Shown in pieces: positions 1 to 9,000 of a stretch of 64,000 nucleotides of DNA (the first letter of the stretch is position 1; each line of letters opens with the position of its first letter). The DNA comes from a virus: IMG/VR virus record IMGVR_UViG_3300003690_003063, positions 1 to 64,000 of that record; one strand, given 5' to 3'. The notes under the pieces were generated by a model. That model was not told where the DNA came from. It saw nothing but the letters and a program-made list of their open reading frames with translations, and searched no databases. Position numbers and translations under genes: made by a program.

Positions 1-663
1 CCGGCGGCGCCTGCCCCCGTTTTCAATCCTATTTCTACCGCTACTAATCCGGGCATGGCGATGAATGTTCAACAAAATATTATTGCGCTAGGAGGAGACT
101 GCGGAATCTACACCAATCCAAATTGGGCCGATATTCTCAAAACTAGATATATTCATGAGACTACAAACCAGATGTTTATCCGCGTGGATGAGGGTGATAA
201 CACAATAACGCTATGTAAGGTGACGGATATTCCACTGAGCAATTATGAAATGGTGGTCGTCTCCGATTATAATAAAGGTTTTCTTTCTAAGGACGATATT
301 TCTTTTATTTGTGAAAATCATGAATGTGTGTTCTTGGACACAAAAAAACAACTAGGAAATTGGTGTGTGGGGGCCAAATATATAAAGATAAATAGCTCCG
401 AGTACGACAAGACAAAACAGACTGTGACGCCCTGCCTTAAGAACAAACTAATTATTACACATGGAAGCAGGGGTTGCGAATTTCAAGATAAGACATTCCC
501 AGTTAAATCTGTAGGGATTAAAGACGTTTCAGGCGCCGGCGACACCTTCCTATCGGGATTGGTTGTTAAATATTTACAAACAAAAGATATTACTAAAGCA
601 ATAATTTTTGCTAATGAATGTGCCACAACGGTAGTCCAGAGAAGGGGCGTCAGTACCGTATGA
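1..663 (+). CDS. PfkB-family sugar kinase, HldE-kinase-like (5' end cut by window)
   Basis: The frame is open from the first base, so the gene starts upstream; the Met codons at 55 and 61 are internal. The first in-window residues read like the N-terminal region of the HldE kinase (an APAPVFNP segment followed by a Gly-Met-Ala-x-Asn-Val stretch and NIIALGGD), where the family has an EAPVPV segment and a GGAANVA substrate loop. The C-terminal part has the PfkB signature DVSGAGDTF with the catalytic Asp codon at 541-543. HldE kinases phosphorylate D-glycero-beta-D-manno-heptose 7-phosphate at C1 on the way to ADP-heptose for lipopolysaccharide. The next gene, overlapping by ATGA, is the matching adenylyltransferase, so the two halves of bifunctional HldE are separate proteins here. 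The substrate loop has Met where Ala is usual, so another sugar substrate is possible. Family call is firm; substrate is inferred. Confidence 0.85.
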   Translation, partial: PAAPAPVFNPISTATNPGMAMNVQQNIIALGGDCGIYTNPNWADILKTRYIHETTNQMFIRVDEGDNTITLCKVTDIPLSNYEMVVVSDYNKGFLSKDDISFICENHECVFLDTKKQLGNWCVGAKYIKINSSEYDKTKQTVTPCLKNKLIITHGSRGCEFQDKTFPVKSVGIKDVSGAGDTFLSGLVVKYLQTKDITKAIIFANECATTVVQRRGVSTV

Positions 664-1058
664 AGAAGATTTTTACAAATGGGTGTTTCGACATACTTCA
701 TCGGGGACATGTTGAGCTGTTGAAACACTGTAAAGGGTTAGGATACGTCATTGTTGGGATGAATAGCGACGAAAGCGTTAAAAGGCTGAAAGGCGCCGAA
801 CGGCCCTTCTTCAATCAAGAGGATAGAAAATTTATGCTTGAATCACTAAAGTTTGTGGATGAAGTGTTCGTATTTGATGAAGATACACCTTATAATTTAA
901 TAAAAACATGTGAACCCGACATCATAGTGAAGGGTGGAGACTATAAGCCAACGGAAGTTGTAGGAAATGATTTGGCTCAGGTCGTCATATTTAATTTTAT
1001 AGGGGACTATTCGACTACCAAAATTATAGAAGGAGATAAAAATGGTATACGTGTTTGA
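660..1058 (+). CDS. HldE-type adenylyltransferase (cytidylyltransferase fold)
   Basis: A 132-residue protein that opens with FTNGCFDILHRGH, the nucleotide-binding HxGH signature of the cytidylyltransferase superfamily, and continues with the GMNSDESVKRLKG and DIIVKGGDY segments typical of the C-terminal domain of HldE (RfaE domain II). In that family it transfers AMP from ATP to heptose 1-phosphate to give ADP-heptose. I chose the ATG at 660, which overlaps the stop of the kinase gene (ATGA), over an in-frame ATG at 618 that lies inside the kinase. Full length for a stand-alone domain. With the kinase before it and the phosphatase after it, the gene forms a sugar-nucleotide cassette. Related glycerol-3-phosphate or FAD-synthetase-type enzymes share the HxGH motif, but the kinase neighbour favours heptose. 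Confidence 0.88.
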   Translation: MKKIFTNGCFDILHRGHVELLKHCKGLGYVIVGMNSDESVKRLKGAERPFFNQEDRKFMLESLKFVDEVFVFDEDTPYNLIKTCEPDIIVKGGDYKPTEVVGNDLAQVVIFNFIGDYSTTKIIEGDKNGIRV

Positions 1059-1362
1059 CATCGACGGCACCATTTGCGAAAACTCAGATAGCGACTATGA
1101 GAATTCTACTCCCATAGAGGAAAGAATAGAGAAAGTTAACGAGCTTTATGCTGACGGCCATACCGTTATTTTTCAAACCGCTCGCGGAATGGGTCGTAGC
1201 GGGAATTCAGTAGCGTATGCTCACAAGGCATTTTATGAATTGACCAAAAACCAATTAAATTCATGGGGCGTTAAATACCATGCTCTTTTTTTGGGGAAAC
1301 CGTCTGGTGATTATTACATTGATGATAAAGGAATTAGAGATGAAGACTTCTTTATCGATTAA
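1042..1362 (+). CDS. Small HAD-superfamily phosphatase
   Basis: A 106-residue capless HAD protein. Motif I is FDIDGTIC at residues 5-12 (nucleophile Asp and acid/base Asp), motif II is the QTARG segment near residue 47 (Thr), and the YYIDDKG segment near the C-terminus supplies the late acidic residues. It starts 17 bases inside the adenylyltransferase gene, after a good ribosome site (AGAAGGAG). In the ADP-heptose pathway a HAD enzyme (GmhB) removes the C7 phosphate between the kinase and adenylyltransferase steps, and gene order would fit that role. It is much shorter than GmhB and lacks the zinc-binding Cys cluster, so it is better described as a capsule-biosynthesis-type HAD phosphatase with an unproven substrate. 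Confidence 0.8.
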   Translation: MVYVFDIDGTICENSDSDYENSTPIEERIEKVNELYADGHTVIFQTARGMGRSGNSVAYAHKAFYELTKNQLNSWGVKYHALFLGKPSGDYYIDDKGIRDEDFFID

Positions 1363-1699
1363 GTTTGTTGCGAAGGGGTGGGGTTTTGAAAAATGGATTG
1401 TAAATTGTGAAGAATACTGCGGAAAGCTGTTATACTTCGTAAAAGGAAAGAGATGTTCATGGCATTATCATGTATTAAAAGATGAGGTGTTTTATGTACA
1501 GTCAGGCAAATTGTTAGTGAAATATTCGGATCGCGATGATCTTAACGCAGCTCAAGAAGTCGTTCTTGAAGCTGGCGATAATTTTCATGTGTATCGTGGA
1601 TTAAGACATCAGATGTTTGCGTTGAAGGATACTGAACTTTTTGAGTTTTCTACGCAACATTTTGAGGAAGATAGTTATAGAATTGTTAAAGGAGATTAA
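1340..1699 (+). CDS. Cupin-fold protein
   Basis: A 119-residue single-domain cupin. The first cupin motif lies around residues 42-54 (His42, His44, Glu49, then Gly56) and the second around 79-90 (AGDNFHV...LRH, His90), giving a plausible 3-His/1-Glu metal site. I chose the ATG at 1340, just inside the end of the phosphatase gene, rather than the in-frame ATG at 1280 that lies deep in it. Small cupins beside sugar-nucleotide genes are often sugar epimerases, isomerases or sugar-binding proteins, so a role in making or modifying a surface or DNA sugar is reasonable. The substrate cannot be read from the sequence. Confidence 0.75.
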   Translation: MKTSLSIKFVAKGWGFEKWIVNCEEYCGKLLYFVKGKRCSWHYHVLKDEVFYVQSGKLLVKYSDRDDLNAAQEVVLEAGDNFHVYRGLRHQMFALKDTELFEFSTQHFEEDSYRIVKGD

Positions 1700-1701
1700 A
1701 A

Positions 1702-1929
1702 ATGAAATTAACTAATCAAGCTGTTGGCGCCGTTATGATGGCGCTGCAAAAATCGTTAATGGAACAAAGCGATATAGTTCCAGTGTTACAAGGGATGGAT
1801 TTTCAGCCTGAAGATTCAAGTCATTCGACTCTTATAGTAACAAACCCACCAGTTGTCCAATTGGATAATTTGGAGGCACCACTACCATTCACTATTGAAG
1901 AGGTAGAAGAATCAGAAGAGGAGGAATAA
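1702..1929 (+). CDS. Small acidic protein of unknown function
   Basis: A 75-residue protein that I do not recognise. The N-terminal third is predicted helical (MKLTNQAVGAVMMALQKSL), the middle has a VTNPPVV segment, and the last 15 residues are almost all Glu. The ribosome site AAAGGAGA sits properly before the ATG, and the spacing to both neighbours is 2-3 bases, so it belongs to the same operon. The acidic tail is common in small phage proteins that bind host or DNA-binding partners, but no function is claimed. Confidence 0.7.
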   Translation: MKLTNQAVGAVMMALQKSLMEQSDIVPVLQGMDFQPEDSSHSTLIVTNPPVVQLDNLEAPLPFTIEEVEESEEEE

Positions 1930-1931
1930 AA

Positions 1932-2105
1932 ATGGTACTAAACAAGAAAAAGTCTAAAGGACCGAGCTTGATCACGCGTTCAGAAGCCGAAGAATTAACA
2001 GAAAATTTACTTCGGAATGCCTTTCGCGAGCAGGCCCGAGATCTAGAAAAGCATCTTCGCGATATACACGAAAGATTGCGATCTTTAGAAACTACGCGCC
2101 GATAA
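1932..2105 (+). CDS. Small basic coiled-coil protein (57 aa)
   Basis: A short reading frame of 57 residues that starts MVLNKKKSKGPSLITRSEAE and ends in RSLETTRR. It has a GAGGAATAAA ribosome site and begins two bases after the preceding stop. The second half (residues 18-53) is charged and predicted helical, with a heptad-like run of Leu and Arg, suggesting a coiled coil. Operon position, start signal and codon use like its neighbours support it being real. Function unknown. Confidence 0.6.
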   Translation: MVLNKKKSKGPSLITRSEAEELTENLLRNAFREQARDLEKHLRDIHERLRSLETTRR

Positions 2106-2120
2106 CGATAAGTATAATAT

Positions 2121-2369
2121 ATGCCGAGGTATTTATATAAATGTAATGAGTGCGATAACGAGGTGACAATTTTTCATCTCGTTAGCGAAAAAGCTGCCGA
2201 ATGTCCAGAATGCGGCTCAGACACTTCATTAGAAAAATTATTGACCTCGTTTACAACTTATACTGAAACTAGAACTAAGAAGAAAGTAGGCGCTATGACA
2301 GAAGAATTTATTGAAACAGCTACGGGAGAATTAAAGCAACAAAAGAAAGACTTAGAGGATAAAAGGTGA
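2121..2369 (+). CDS. FmdB-like zinc-ribbon protein
   Basis: An 82-residue protein with an N-terminal zinc ribbon (Cys8, Cys11, Cys28, Cys31) in the order Pro-Arg-Tyr-x-Tyr-x-Cys-x-x-Cys seen in the FmdB family of putative regulatory proteins. The C-terminal half is charged and probably helical. T4-related marine phages often carry such a protein in the neighbourhood of late genes; its role is not established. It overlaps the next gene by four bases (GGTGATG). Confidence 0.75.
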   Translation: MPRYLYKCNECDNEVTIFHLVSEKAAECPECGSDTSLEKLLTSFTTYTETRTKKKVGAMTEEFIETATGELKQQKKDLEDKR

Positions 2370-2722
2370 TGATATTATATACTATTATATCTATATCGGT
2401 TATTTTAAATCTATTTTTGCTGTGGTATGTGACAAGAGTTTTAAAAAAGTTTCTATTTATATCTGAAAATCTTGCAGATTTATACCTTACCACCAAATCA
2501 TTCCACATATTTGTTAAGAATATGTATAGTATGGAAACCTATCACGGCGAGCCCATGATTCAGGAGTTGGTGGAAAGAATGAAAGAGGTAATCGAGGAAA
2601 TTGAAATCTTTAGAGAAATTTTTGAATATAGCCTGGACGACGAATTAGAGGAAGAATTAAATGCCGCAGATAAAGAGACAGAAACGCAGCCCCAAGAACC
2701 ATTATTTCACACACCTTCATGA
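2366..2722 (+). CDS. Membrane-anchored small protein
   Basis: A 118-residue protein with one N-terminal hydrophobic segment (residues 2-22, ILYTIISISVILNLFLLWYV) and a cytoplasmic, acidic helical remainder rich in Glu. It overlaps the sigma-factor gene by 62 bases in another frame. I do not recognise a family. Its position just before the late sigma factor may only reflect compact packing. Confidence 0.7.
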   Translation: MMILYTIISISVILNLFLLWYVTRVLKKFLFISENLADLYLTTKSFHIFVKNMYSMETYHGEPMIQELVERMKEVIEEIEIFREIFEYSLDDELEEELNAADKETETQPQEPLFHTPS

Positions 2723-3359
2723 AGAAGCCATTGTAAAATATGCTTCTTCCAATGACCTGGAATTAAAAACAAAGCTCTATATTGAATATATACAGCCAGC
2801 GTTTGATCAGATGGTTGATAAAATTATTTATACCTATCGCTTTACTACATTGCCTAACATCGACTATTTGAAGTCAGATTGTAAAGTGTGGTTGACCACA
2901 ATTCTTGATAAGTATGATCCAAACAAAGGATCAAAAGCGTTTTCATATTTTTCAGTTGTTACAAAAAATTGGTTTATCCATAAGGTTAAAAAAACACAAA
3001 AACGGAACCGAACAGAAATTTTTATTGAAGATATGACACACGAGCTTGATGAGAACCTTATCTCTAAAGAGCCTACTTATGAAGAAAAAAGAACTGATAT
3101 GGAATTTTGGGGCTCTTTGAATGGAGAGATAAATACCTGGGATTCTTTTATGTTAAAAGAAAATGAAAAAAAAGTTTTGATGGCGGTTCGTATTCTATTA
3201 GACTCTGCTGATACAATTGAAATTTTTAATAAAAAGGCTATTTACTTATATCTACGAGAGATTACTGGATTAAACACCAAACAGGTTGTAAATAATTTAA
3301 ACAAGTTGAGAAAACGATACAGGATATTTAAAGATAAATGGGAAAGCGGCGAAATCTAA
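2661..3359 (+). CDS. gp55: Late-transcription sigma factor, T4 gp55-type
   Basis: A 232-residue divergent sigma factor. The opening KNHYFTHLHEEAIVKY matches how gp55 proteins begin, which fixes the start at 2661 although this leaves a 62-base overlap with the previous gene. The DPNKGSKAFSYFSVVTKNWFI segment (about residues 91-111) is the characteristic region-2-like core that recognises the late promoter -10 element. In T4, gp55 binds host RNA polymerase, takes the place of sigma70 and directs late transcription together with gp33 and the sliding clamp gp45. The C-terminus here extends beyond the core as a helical region (residues 160-232). Placement directly before a long structural gene block fits a late-gene activator. 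Confidence 0.88.
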   Translation: MPQIKRQKRSPKNHYFTHLHEEAIVKYASSNDLELKTKLYIEYIQPAFDQMVDKIIYTYRFTTLPNIDYLKSDCKVWLTTILDKYDPNKGSKAFSYFSVVTKNWFIHKVKKTQKRNRTEIFIEDMTHELDENLISKEPTYEEKRTDMEFWGSLNGEINTWDSFMLKENEKKVLMAVRILLDSADTIEIFNKKAIYLYLREITGLNTKQVVNNLNKLRKRYRIFKDKWESGEI

Positions 3360-3646
3360 ATTTAGATGATTATATAAACGAAACAACCACAAACATCCGG
3401 GAGGATCGTGCGCTGGCTAAGTCTTTATTAATGGATGCGATGAGTGACATGAAACTATCTGACTCAGCTCGGAAAGAACTCGGGTCTGTTGCGGCTAAAT
3501 ATGTAGAAAACCTCCAACGTTCAAACGAACAAATGGTTAGGATAGCTGCTCTTATTCAAAAGCAAACTTCTTATAATTTTGGTCTTACGCCTGACGATAA
3601 GGAACAGCTATTTGATCTCTTAAATGAGAACGAGGAAAAAGATTAA
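3338..3646 (+). CDS. Small helical protein, possible late co-activator (gp33-like)
   Basis: A 102-residue, all-helical-looking charged protein that overlaps the end of the sigma-factor gene by 22 bases. It has no family I can name with certainty. T4 gp33 is of similar size (about 112 residues) and is the partner of gp55 that bridges polymerase and the clamp. The extreme C-terminus here, EQLFDLLNENEEKD, is a hydrophobic patch in an acidic setting, as in clamp-binding tails of late-transcription factors. Both points are suggestive only. It could equally be a virion or head protein. Confidence 0.55.
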   Translation: MGKRRNLNLDDYINETTTNIREDRALAKSLLMDAMSDMKLSDSARKELGSVAAKYVENLQRSNEQMVRIAALIQKQTSYNFGLTPDDKEQLFDLLNENEEKD

Positions 3647-5038
3647 ATGGCCAATGGAAAAATCTCCGATGAGCTAAGACCCCAGGATATTGACAATGTC
3701 TACGGAGCGATGAATTCGCTCGAGCCGGATTCGGGCCCAATCGCCGATCGTAATGTTACAACTTCTACAGATGCTCTTTTAACGGTCATCTCGGAGATAT
3801 ATACTCCTAATACCTTAAAGAACAAAAATCAATTTAATGGTATTGTATTATACACAAAACCAAGTGCGTTTCCTTTAAGGGAATCTAAAGATGCTTATTG
3901 GGAGGCCCTGGCAGTCCAGGAGGCGGGCTCTTCATACGAATGGACGGGTGGTTCACTTTACTATTATTATTATGTTCTTATTCCAGAACTTGAACCCACC
4001 CCAATCGATTGGGATGACAAAGAGTCTATTCCAAAACGTATAGCAACTTTTGATTTAACGTATATGTCTGTTGAGTTAGTTAACGCCGGCCTTAATAAAA
4101 GGATTACCCCTGGTACCAAAGTGACTGTACAGTTCGGGGATACCTATCATCTAAAGCAGCCGAATATTATTGACATTGGGCCCCTAATCTTTAGTTTTGA
4201 TATAACGGGATTGGTGTCTAAGGAAAACTTTCCATATGGACGCCCGGCCAGCTTATTAGGTGCTGTGGGCAGAGATGGCGATCATGTTAACCCCCGCGGT
4301 AACAGTGGCCAGATGAGTGCCGCAAATGCCCACCTCGCACCAGCGAAACATACTCCTGATGATATAAAAAAATGTTCGGATAGATATGATTCTGATACTT
4401 CTATTGGGGGAAGCGCGCGAGCCAAGAATGATAAGAAAATTCTACTCTTACATCCAGAAGCACAGCCATATTGTAAATGCTTTATAGTTCGTTGTCATGA
4501 TAATAAGATAAAGATTAGTTTAAATTCTACTGGTCGCACCAACGAATGGCAGATGGAACATCGGCGCTGCTGGGTCGAGGGAAAGGCCTGCCAAACAATT
4601 CTGTGTGCTAAGGGCAATGCGGATCCCGGAGTATCGACGAAAAACGTTCAACGAGGGTCAAACGGCATAATTGGCGCGCCTACGGGAGGAAGTTGGCACC
4701 TGGCTGGCTTTGCGTGGGATTTTAATCCCACCATTACAACATCTGATGGCAAAAAAGTGACTTTAAGGAATGCTTCTTCTTCGACCTTATGGGATAACAG
4801 TGGTATAGGCGAGATAGCCAACTCCTTAGGCCTTTGGTGGGGGGGCGGTGGTCCGACAGGTGAGGATATTAATGATCAAATTCATGTCGGTGGCGGCAGT
4901 ATTTTGAAGAGGCTTACCAATAGTGGATTGAACGCAGCATACAAGGTGCTTCATGCTACCCAGAAACAGGGGCGCCATTCTACTAATATAGATATTGAGA
5001 AGTGGAAGCAAGATAACCCCAATAGTGGAACGCCATAA
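3647..5038 (+). CDS. Baseplate-linked structural protein with M15-type peptidase domain
   Basis: A 463-residue protein whose first half (about 1-200) is beta-rich with a KVTVQFGDTYHLKQPNI segment resembling an OB-fold, and whose C-terminal part (about 260-420) looks like an M15/VanY-type zinc peptidase. The metal-site pattern is His351 and Asp358 in SWHLAGFAWDFNP followed by His413 in DQIHVGG, with an LGLWWGG segment between. M15 enzymes cut peptide cross-links of peptidoglycan. In T4 the comparable lytic function sits in the gp5 hub lysozyme. Its place at the head of the tail block suggests a virion-borne enzyme that opens the cell wall during infection. The gene starts one base after the preceding stop. 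The peptidase call rests on motif and spacing only. Confidence 0.65.
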   Translation: MANGKISDELRPQDIDNVYGAMNSLEPDSGPIADRNVTTSTDALLTVISEIYTPNTLKNKNQFNGIVLYTKPSAFPLRESKDAYWEALAVQEAGSSYEWTGGSLYYYYYVLIPELEPTPIDWDDKESIPKRIATFDLTYMSVELVNAGLNKRITPGTKVTVQFGDTYHLKQPNIIDIGPLIFSFDITGLVSKENFPYGRPASLLGAVGRDGDHVNPRGNSGQMSAANAHLAPAKHTPDDIKKCSDRYDSDTSIGGSARAKNDKKILLLHPEAQPYCKCFIVRCHDNKIKISLNSTGRTNEWQMEHRRCWVEGKACQTILCAKGNADPGVSTKNVQRGSNGIIGAPTGGSWHLAGFAWDFNPTITTSDGKKVTLRNASSSTLWDNSGIGEIANSLGLWWGGGGPTGEDINDQIHVGGGSILKRLTNSGLNAAYKVLHATQKQGRHSTNIDIEKWKQDNPNSGTP

Positions 5039-6079
5039 ATGGCACATAAACCGGTCAAAGAAACAACCGCCGTCAATTTTGACAACCTCCCAGCAGTCGC
5101 GCGCCAAGCAATTGATCGCCGGCAGCCGCACGAGGTTGCCGATTATATTGGAATTAACAACAAGAACCGCAAGCATTGGGATACCCCATTTTATAATAAG
5201 GCTGAAGGGGAAAAGGTTGTTAGCAAAGGCAACGCCTATATTGTGTGGGGCCGCGACCGACGAGATTTAACATGTACTGGTTTCGGCGGCGCAGGTTCCT
5301 ATCATTGCGCATCTATTGATCTCGTTGTCGGCCGCGGCGCCAGCGAGGCGGCGAAAGTAGACAACAACGGCGCCCAGATACATGTCGACCCCGACTTTAA
5401 AGTCGATGCGGCAAGAATATACATCAGCCAGAAATCTGATGTTGACGGTTATTTTGGATTAGGGATGACAAGTAGTCCGTGGAGTGGCGAGGACCCACCG
5501 ATGGCCATAGGCGAAGCGCGCCGAACGATGGGGTTTACAACACAGGAGTCGCCGCGCTCAACGATTGCTTTAAAAGCCGATACTTTGCGATTCATATCCC
5601 GAGAAAACATTATGCTGGTTACGCGAACCGACACGCGAAATTCTCAGGGCGGCAAGACAGACAACTCATGGACTGGCAACTTTGGAATTGATCTGGTGGG
5701 CATGAATCAGTTTAATGATCTCCAGCCGATGGTAAGAGGAGATCATTTGGTTCTATGTCTTGCAGATATCGTGGAATCGATTCAGAGCTTACGAACATTA
5801 TTGGATAATTATATTGAGTATAATAATGGCTTTAATAGAAAGGTAATGTTTCATCAACACCCCCCGGCCATTCCTTACAGCACGATTTTCCCCTCCATTC
5901 AGGACACCCTTCCCGAAGGTGTGGACTTCACTATTAATTCTGCTTTAAATGTAGAAGTTCCTTCCCAACTACAACATTCACAAGAATGCGGCAGCATCTC
6001 AAATAAATATCTTAAAAAAGACGGCGGCTCCCGCGACGATAAGAAGTATATTTTAAGCATTTATAACAGGAATAATTAA
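5039..6079 (+). CDS. Beta-rich virion protein, possible baseplate hub or spike part
   Basis: A 346-residue protein directly after the peptidase-domain protein, with no gap. The middle segment ALKADTLRFISRENIMLVTRT (about residues 175-195) resembles the repeated beta strands found in spike or beta-helix proteins of gp5/VgrG type, in which short strands alternate with charged turns. His-rich FHQHPPAIP near residue 276 resembles a metal-binding spike segment, although no apex motif is clear. Tail-region position and composition support a virion role. Function is inferred from context and is not recognised by family. Confidence 0.5.
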   Translation: MAHKPVKETTAVNFDNLPAVARQAIDRRQPHEVADYIGINNKNRKHWDTPFYNKAEGEKVVSKGNAYIVWGRDRRDLTCTGFGGAGSYHCASIDLVVGRGASEAAKVDNNGAQIHVDPDFKVDAARIYISQKSDVDGYFGLGMTSSPWSGEDPPMAIGEARRTMGFTTQESPRSTIALKADTLRFISRENIMLVTRTDTRNSQGGKTDNSWTGNFGIDLVGMNQFNDLQPMVRGDHLVLCLADIVESIQSLRTLLDNYIEYNNGFNRKVMFHQHPPAIPYSTIFPSIQDTLPEGVDFTINSALNVEVPSQLQHSQECGSISNKYLKKDGGSRDDKKYILSIYNRNN

Positions 6080-9000
6080 ATGGGAGATACTCCAACCTCG
6101 ATATCTGCTATAAAAATGAATACGTTTTATAGCAAAAATGGGCCAAAAATTCCCTTTTCTGAGACTTTTAAGGGGGCTGGTTATTCTCAGACCTTCTATT
6201 ATGTAGTTATTAAAATTGATAATACTGCCTCTTGGATGACCTCTGATGTTACTTCGTTGGGGGAGGCGAATCAAAATAGTGCTCTTAAAAGCAAAGCAAT
6301 AGATTATTTTATTGAGCACTATCTTCCAGGATTTTACCCTTTTGTAAAGGGAATTCAAACCACGGCAGAGCAGACAGATTATGGAAGTGCCTATACGACA
6401 CTGCGCTCCGAGATTGAGAGCACATTGTCGGCCTTCAACTTTCGTATACCGCCTGCGCAAAAACCTAAAGTCATTTATTCTACTGAATATCCTTTTGTAG
6501 AAAATGCATCCTCTGCGGGGGTACCTGATGCATCCCAGGGGATAATCCGCTATAATAATTACAGGAATCACGGCTCCGCTGCGACTTATACCAAGATTGA
6601 TCTATCAACGATGCCTCTTAACCAGGGTAGTTTTGAGGGCTTTATGGCAACATTTAGCAATCAATTAAATAACTTCCCAGGCCAGATTAGCTTGGATTTG
6701 AATGCCAATATGCTCAAGACTAGTGTTGAAAAAATATTACAACTTATGATTAAAGAGCTCACAAATATTATGAGTCTTGAGAAGATCTCGGCATATCAGC
6801 ATGGAGATTATTTAGAGATAGGTTTCAGCGAGAGTACTCGTATTACAGTAGTAAATTTTAAAATTAGTGGAACTGATGGAGAACTTACGACCGGATTTAT
6901 CACTAACACCGAATATAATGGATTCTTGAGTGACCCCTTAACACTAATAACTCTTAAAAATTATGAAGATATTTTAGTAGATAGCCAACAAAGTTCGCGC
7001 TTGGGAGAGCAGTCTTCTTTTACGGGTTGGATCGATCGCTTAGGTGGTACCTCGGATGGCTCGGGGACATATACCCCCGACAACGCATTGGGTCCGTGGA
7101 ATAATATTTTTGCCGGCAGAGAGGGAGAAGATCCTATTGATATTAGGGACGTTCAAAGGATTGAAAAGATTTTTTCTACTTTTAAGTCTTCGAAACAACT
7201 TCAAGAAATTGAAAATTATGTTAGTGATCCAAAAGTAAGAAAGCAAGCCCTACAGCAAGAAAAAGCTAAAAGAATTAATGCGGGGATTGCCATGGCAGAT
7301 GTTATCGATAAGGCATTAAAATTTGAGTTTCCATTAGCGGGACTTGGTGATACCAAAGAGGGGCGTATTATCAATCAGATTATAAATCAGTTTGGGATTC
7401 AAGAACTTGCCAAAGAAGCTCTTATCTGCTTGACTCAAGGAGCAGGAGTTTCTTTATCTAGGATAAGTACTGCTGTTAAAAATGAGCTATTGAGTATGAG
7501 CTCCGCGCCTATGTATACGGCGCCCACCAATCCTCCCAATGCTTTAAAGAAGCCCGACCTCGGGGACTTTAAGGCATATTTTTCTATTAGCGGCGACCCA
7601 CCTCTTTGGAGACAAATATTAGATATTATCCTGGGCGCCCTTGCCAACGCAGCATTTTCAATTATTAAAGCCTTGGCTGATATGTTTAAGTATAACTGTG
7701 CTGACCTCTGGGCCGGCGACATTGGTGCGATGGATGCCGGCGAAGAACTGTTGAGCATGATGAACCCGCAGACCGACCGTACGGAGGTACCAGCAATTGA
7801 TGGTGGCATAGATCCCGAGTTTTGGCCTGATCCCTCCACGGATCATATGGAACATATTCAGAATTGCTTTTTTAGATTTGGGTTTTCTGATACGCAAGCG
7901 GGCTTTTTATATTTGAGTGTGGTTTCAACGATATTGTCGCCGACCGAAATCTGTAAATTATTCAATTCTCCGGGAGATGTTGACCAGGAAACTTTTGATA
8001 GAATATTGGAATTTAATGAAAATTATGATGATAGTGCTGTGCGCGACAACATGGCAAATTATAGTGCGATATCCACGTTTTTTTCTTGTGCCTCATCCCA
8101 GGTGGATACAACCACTCTATGTAATACTTATATTAATGACGTCGTTGCACGACTAGAGAAAAGAGACTGTCCTATCTGTTTGGATGAAGGGGCCCTTGCG
8201 CTGGACCCGGCCATCGCTGAATTAGTTAATATTATAGATGGCGGCATCACTATTGAAATACCCCCAATTGATTTTCTTTGTCCAGAAAGCGAGCAGTACT
8301 TAGACAATCCGATAATCAAGAACACAATACCAAACCTTATGTATACTCTTGTTGAGTCAATAGGCCTATACATGGGGTCTTCCATCGAAGGCGCGCGCCA
8401 GGCTATGCTAGAACCGGTGGTAACTACACAAATAAATGCGGCTTTAGCTGGTGCTCTGGCAGCCGCCGGAGTCGTGCAGGAGCCGTCGGAATTTGACCCT
8501 GAGGTTTTGGATGTACTCATGAATATCTTCACGACTATCTCTGATACGCTCAACGCCATGAACGACCCAGCACTTTGTCCCGATCTGGATTTATCAAAGA
8601 TCCCTCAGATCGTTGAGGTTTTAGAGGCCATCACTATGGGGGCCGACTTAGCGGCGGTTATTACCGAAGCATCCGCTGAAGCGGCCGCCGAAATTGCGGA
8701 GAAGCTTGAAGGAGTACAGGCTAACGCCGCCGAAGGCACTAACGTAGCGGCTTCTCCCTATGTAACATATAGATTTAATGAAGGTTATAAAAATCGATTT
8801 AGATATGCTATCGACCCCATGGTTTATACTTATGACGTCGGTACCGGGCGTACTGCGGGCGCCCCGGCCCCCGCCGCTAGCCTCATACCGACGATGAATG
8901 AAATGGATCTTAATGTTATGACGTCGGATTACTCGAGTTGGAACTCGACTGCCTACGGCCAACTACAGTTGAGATTTAATTTCAATCGACGCGGGGAAGT

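Noticed and set aside
483-728. Minus-strand and alternative-frame open frames throughout the window
   Set aside because: They lie entirely over convincing plus-strand genes, lack ribosome sites and family motifs, and show composition expected of shadow frames.
1042-1362. Calling the HAD protein GmhB
   Set aside because: It is only 106 residues and lacks the Cys cluster that binds zinc in GmhB. Only the general HAD phosphatase call is supported.
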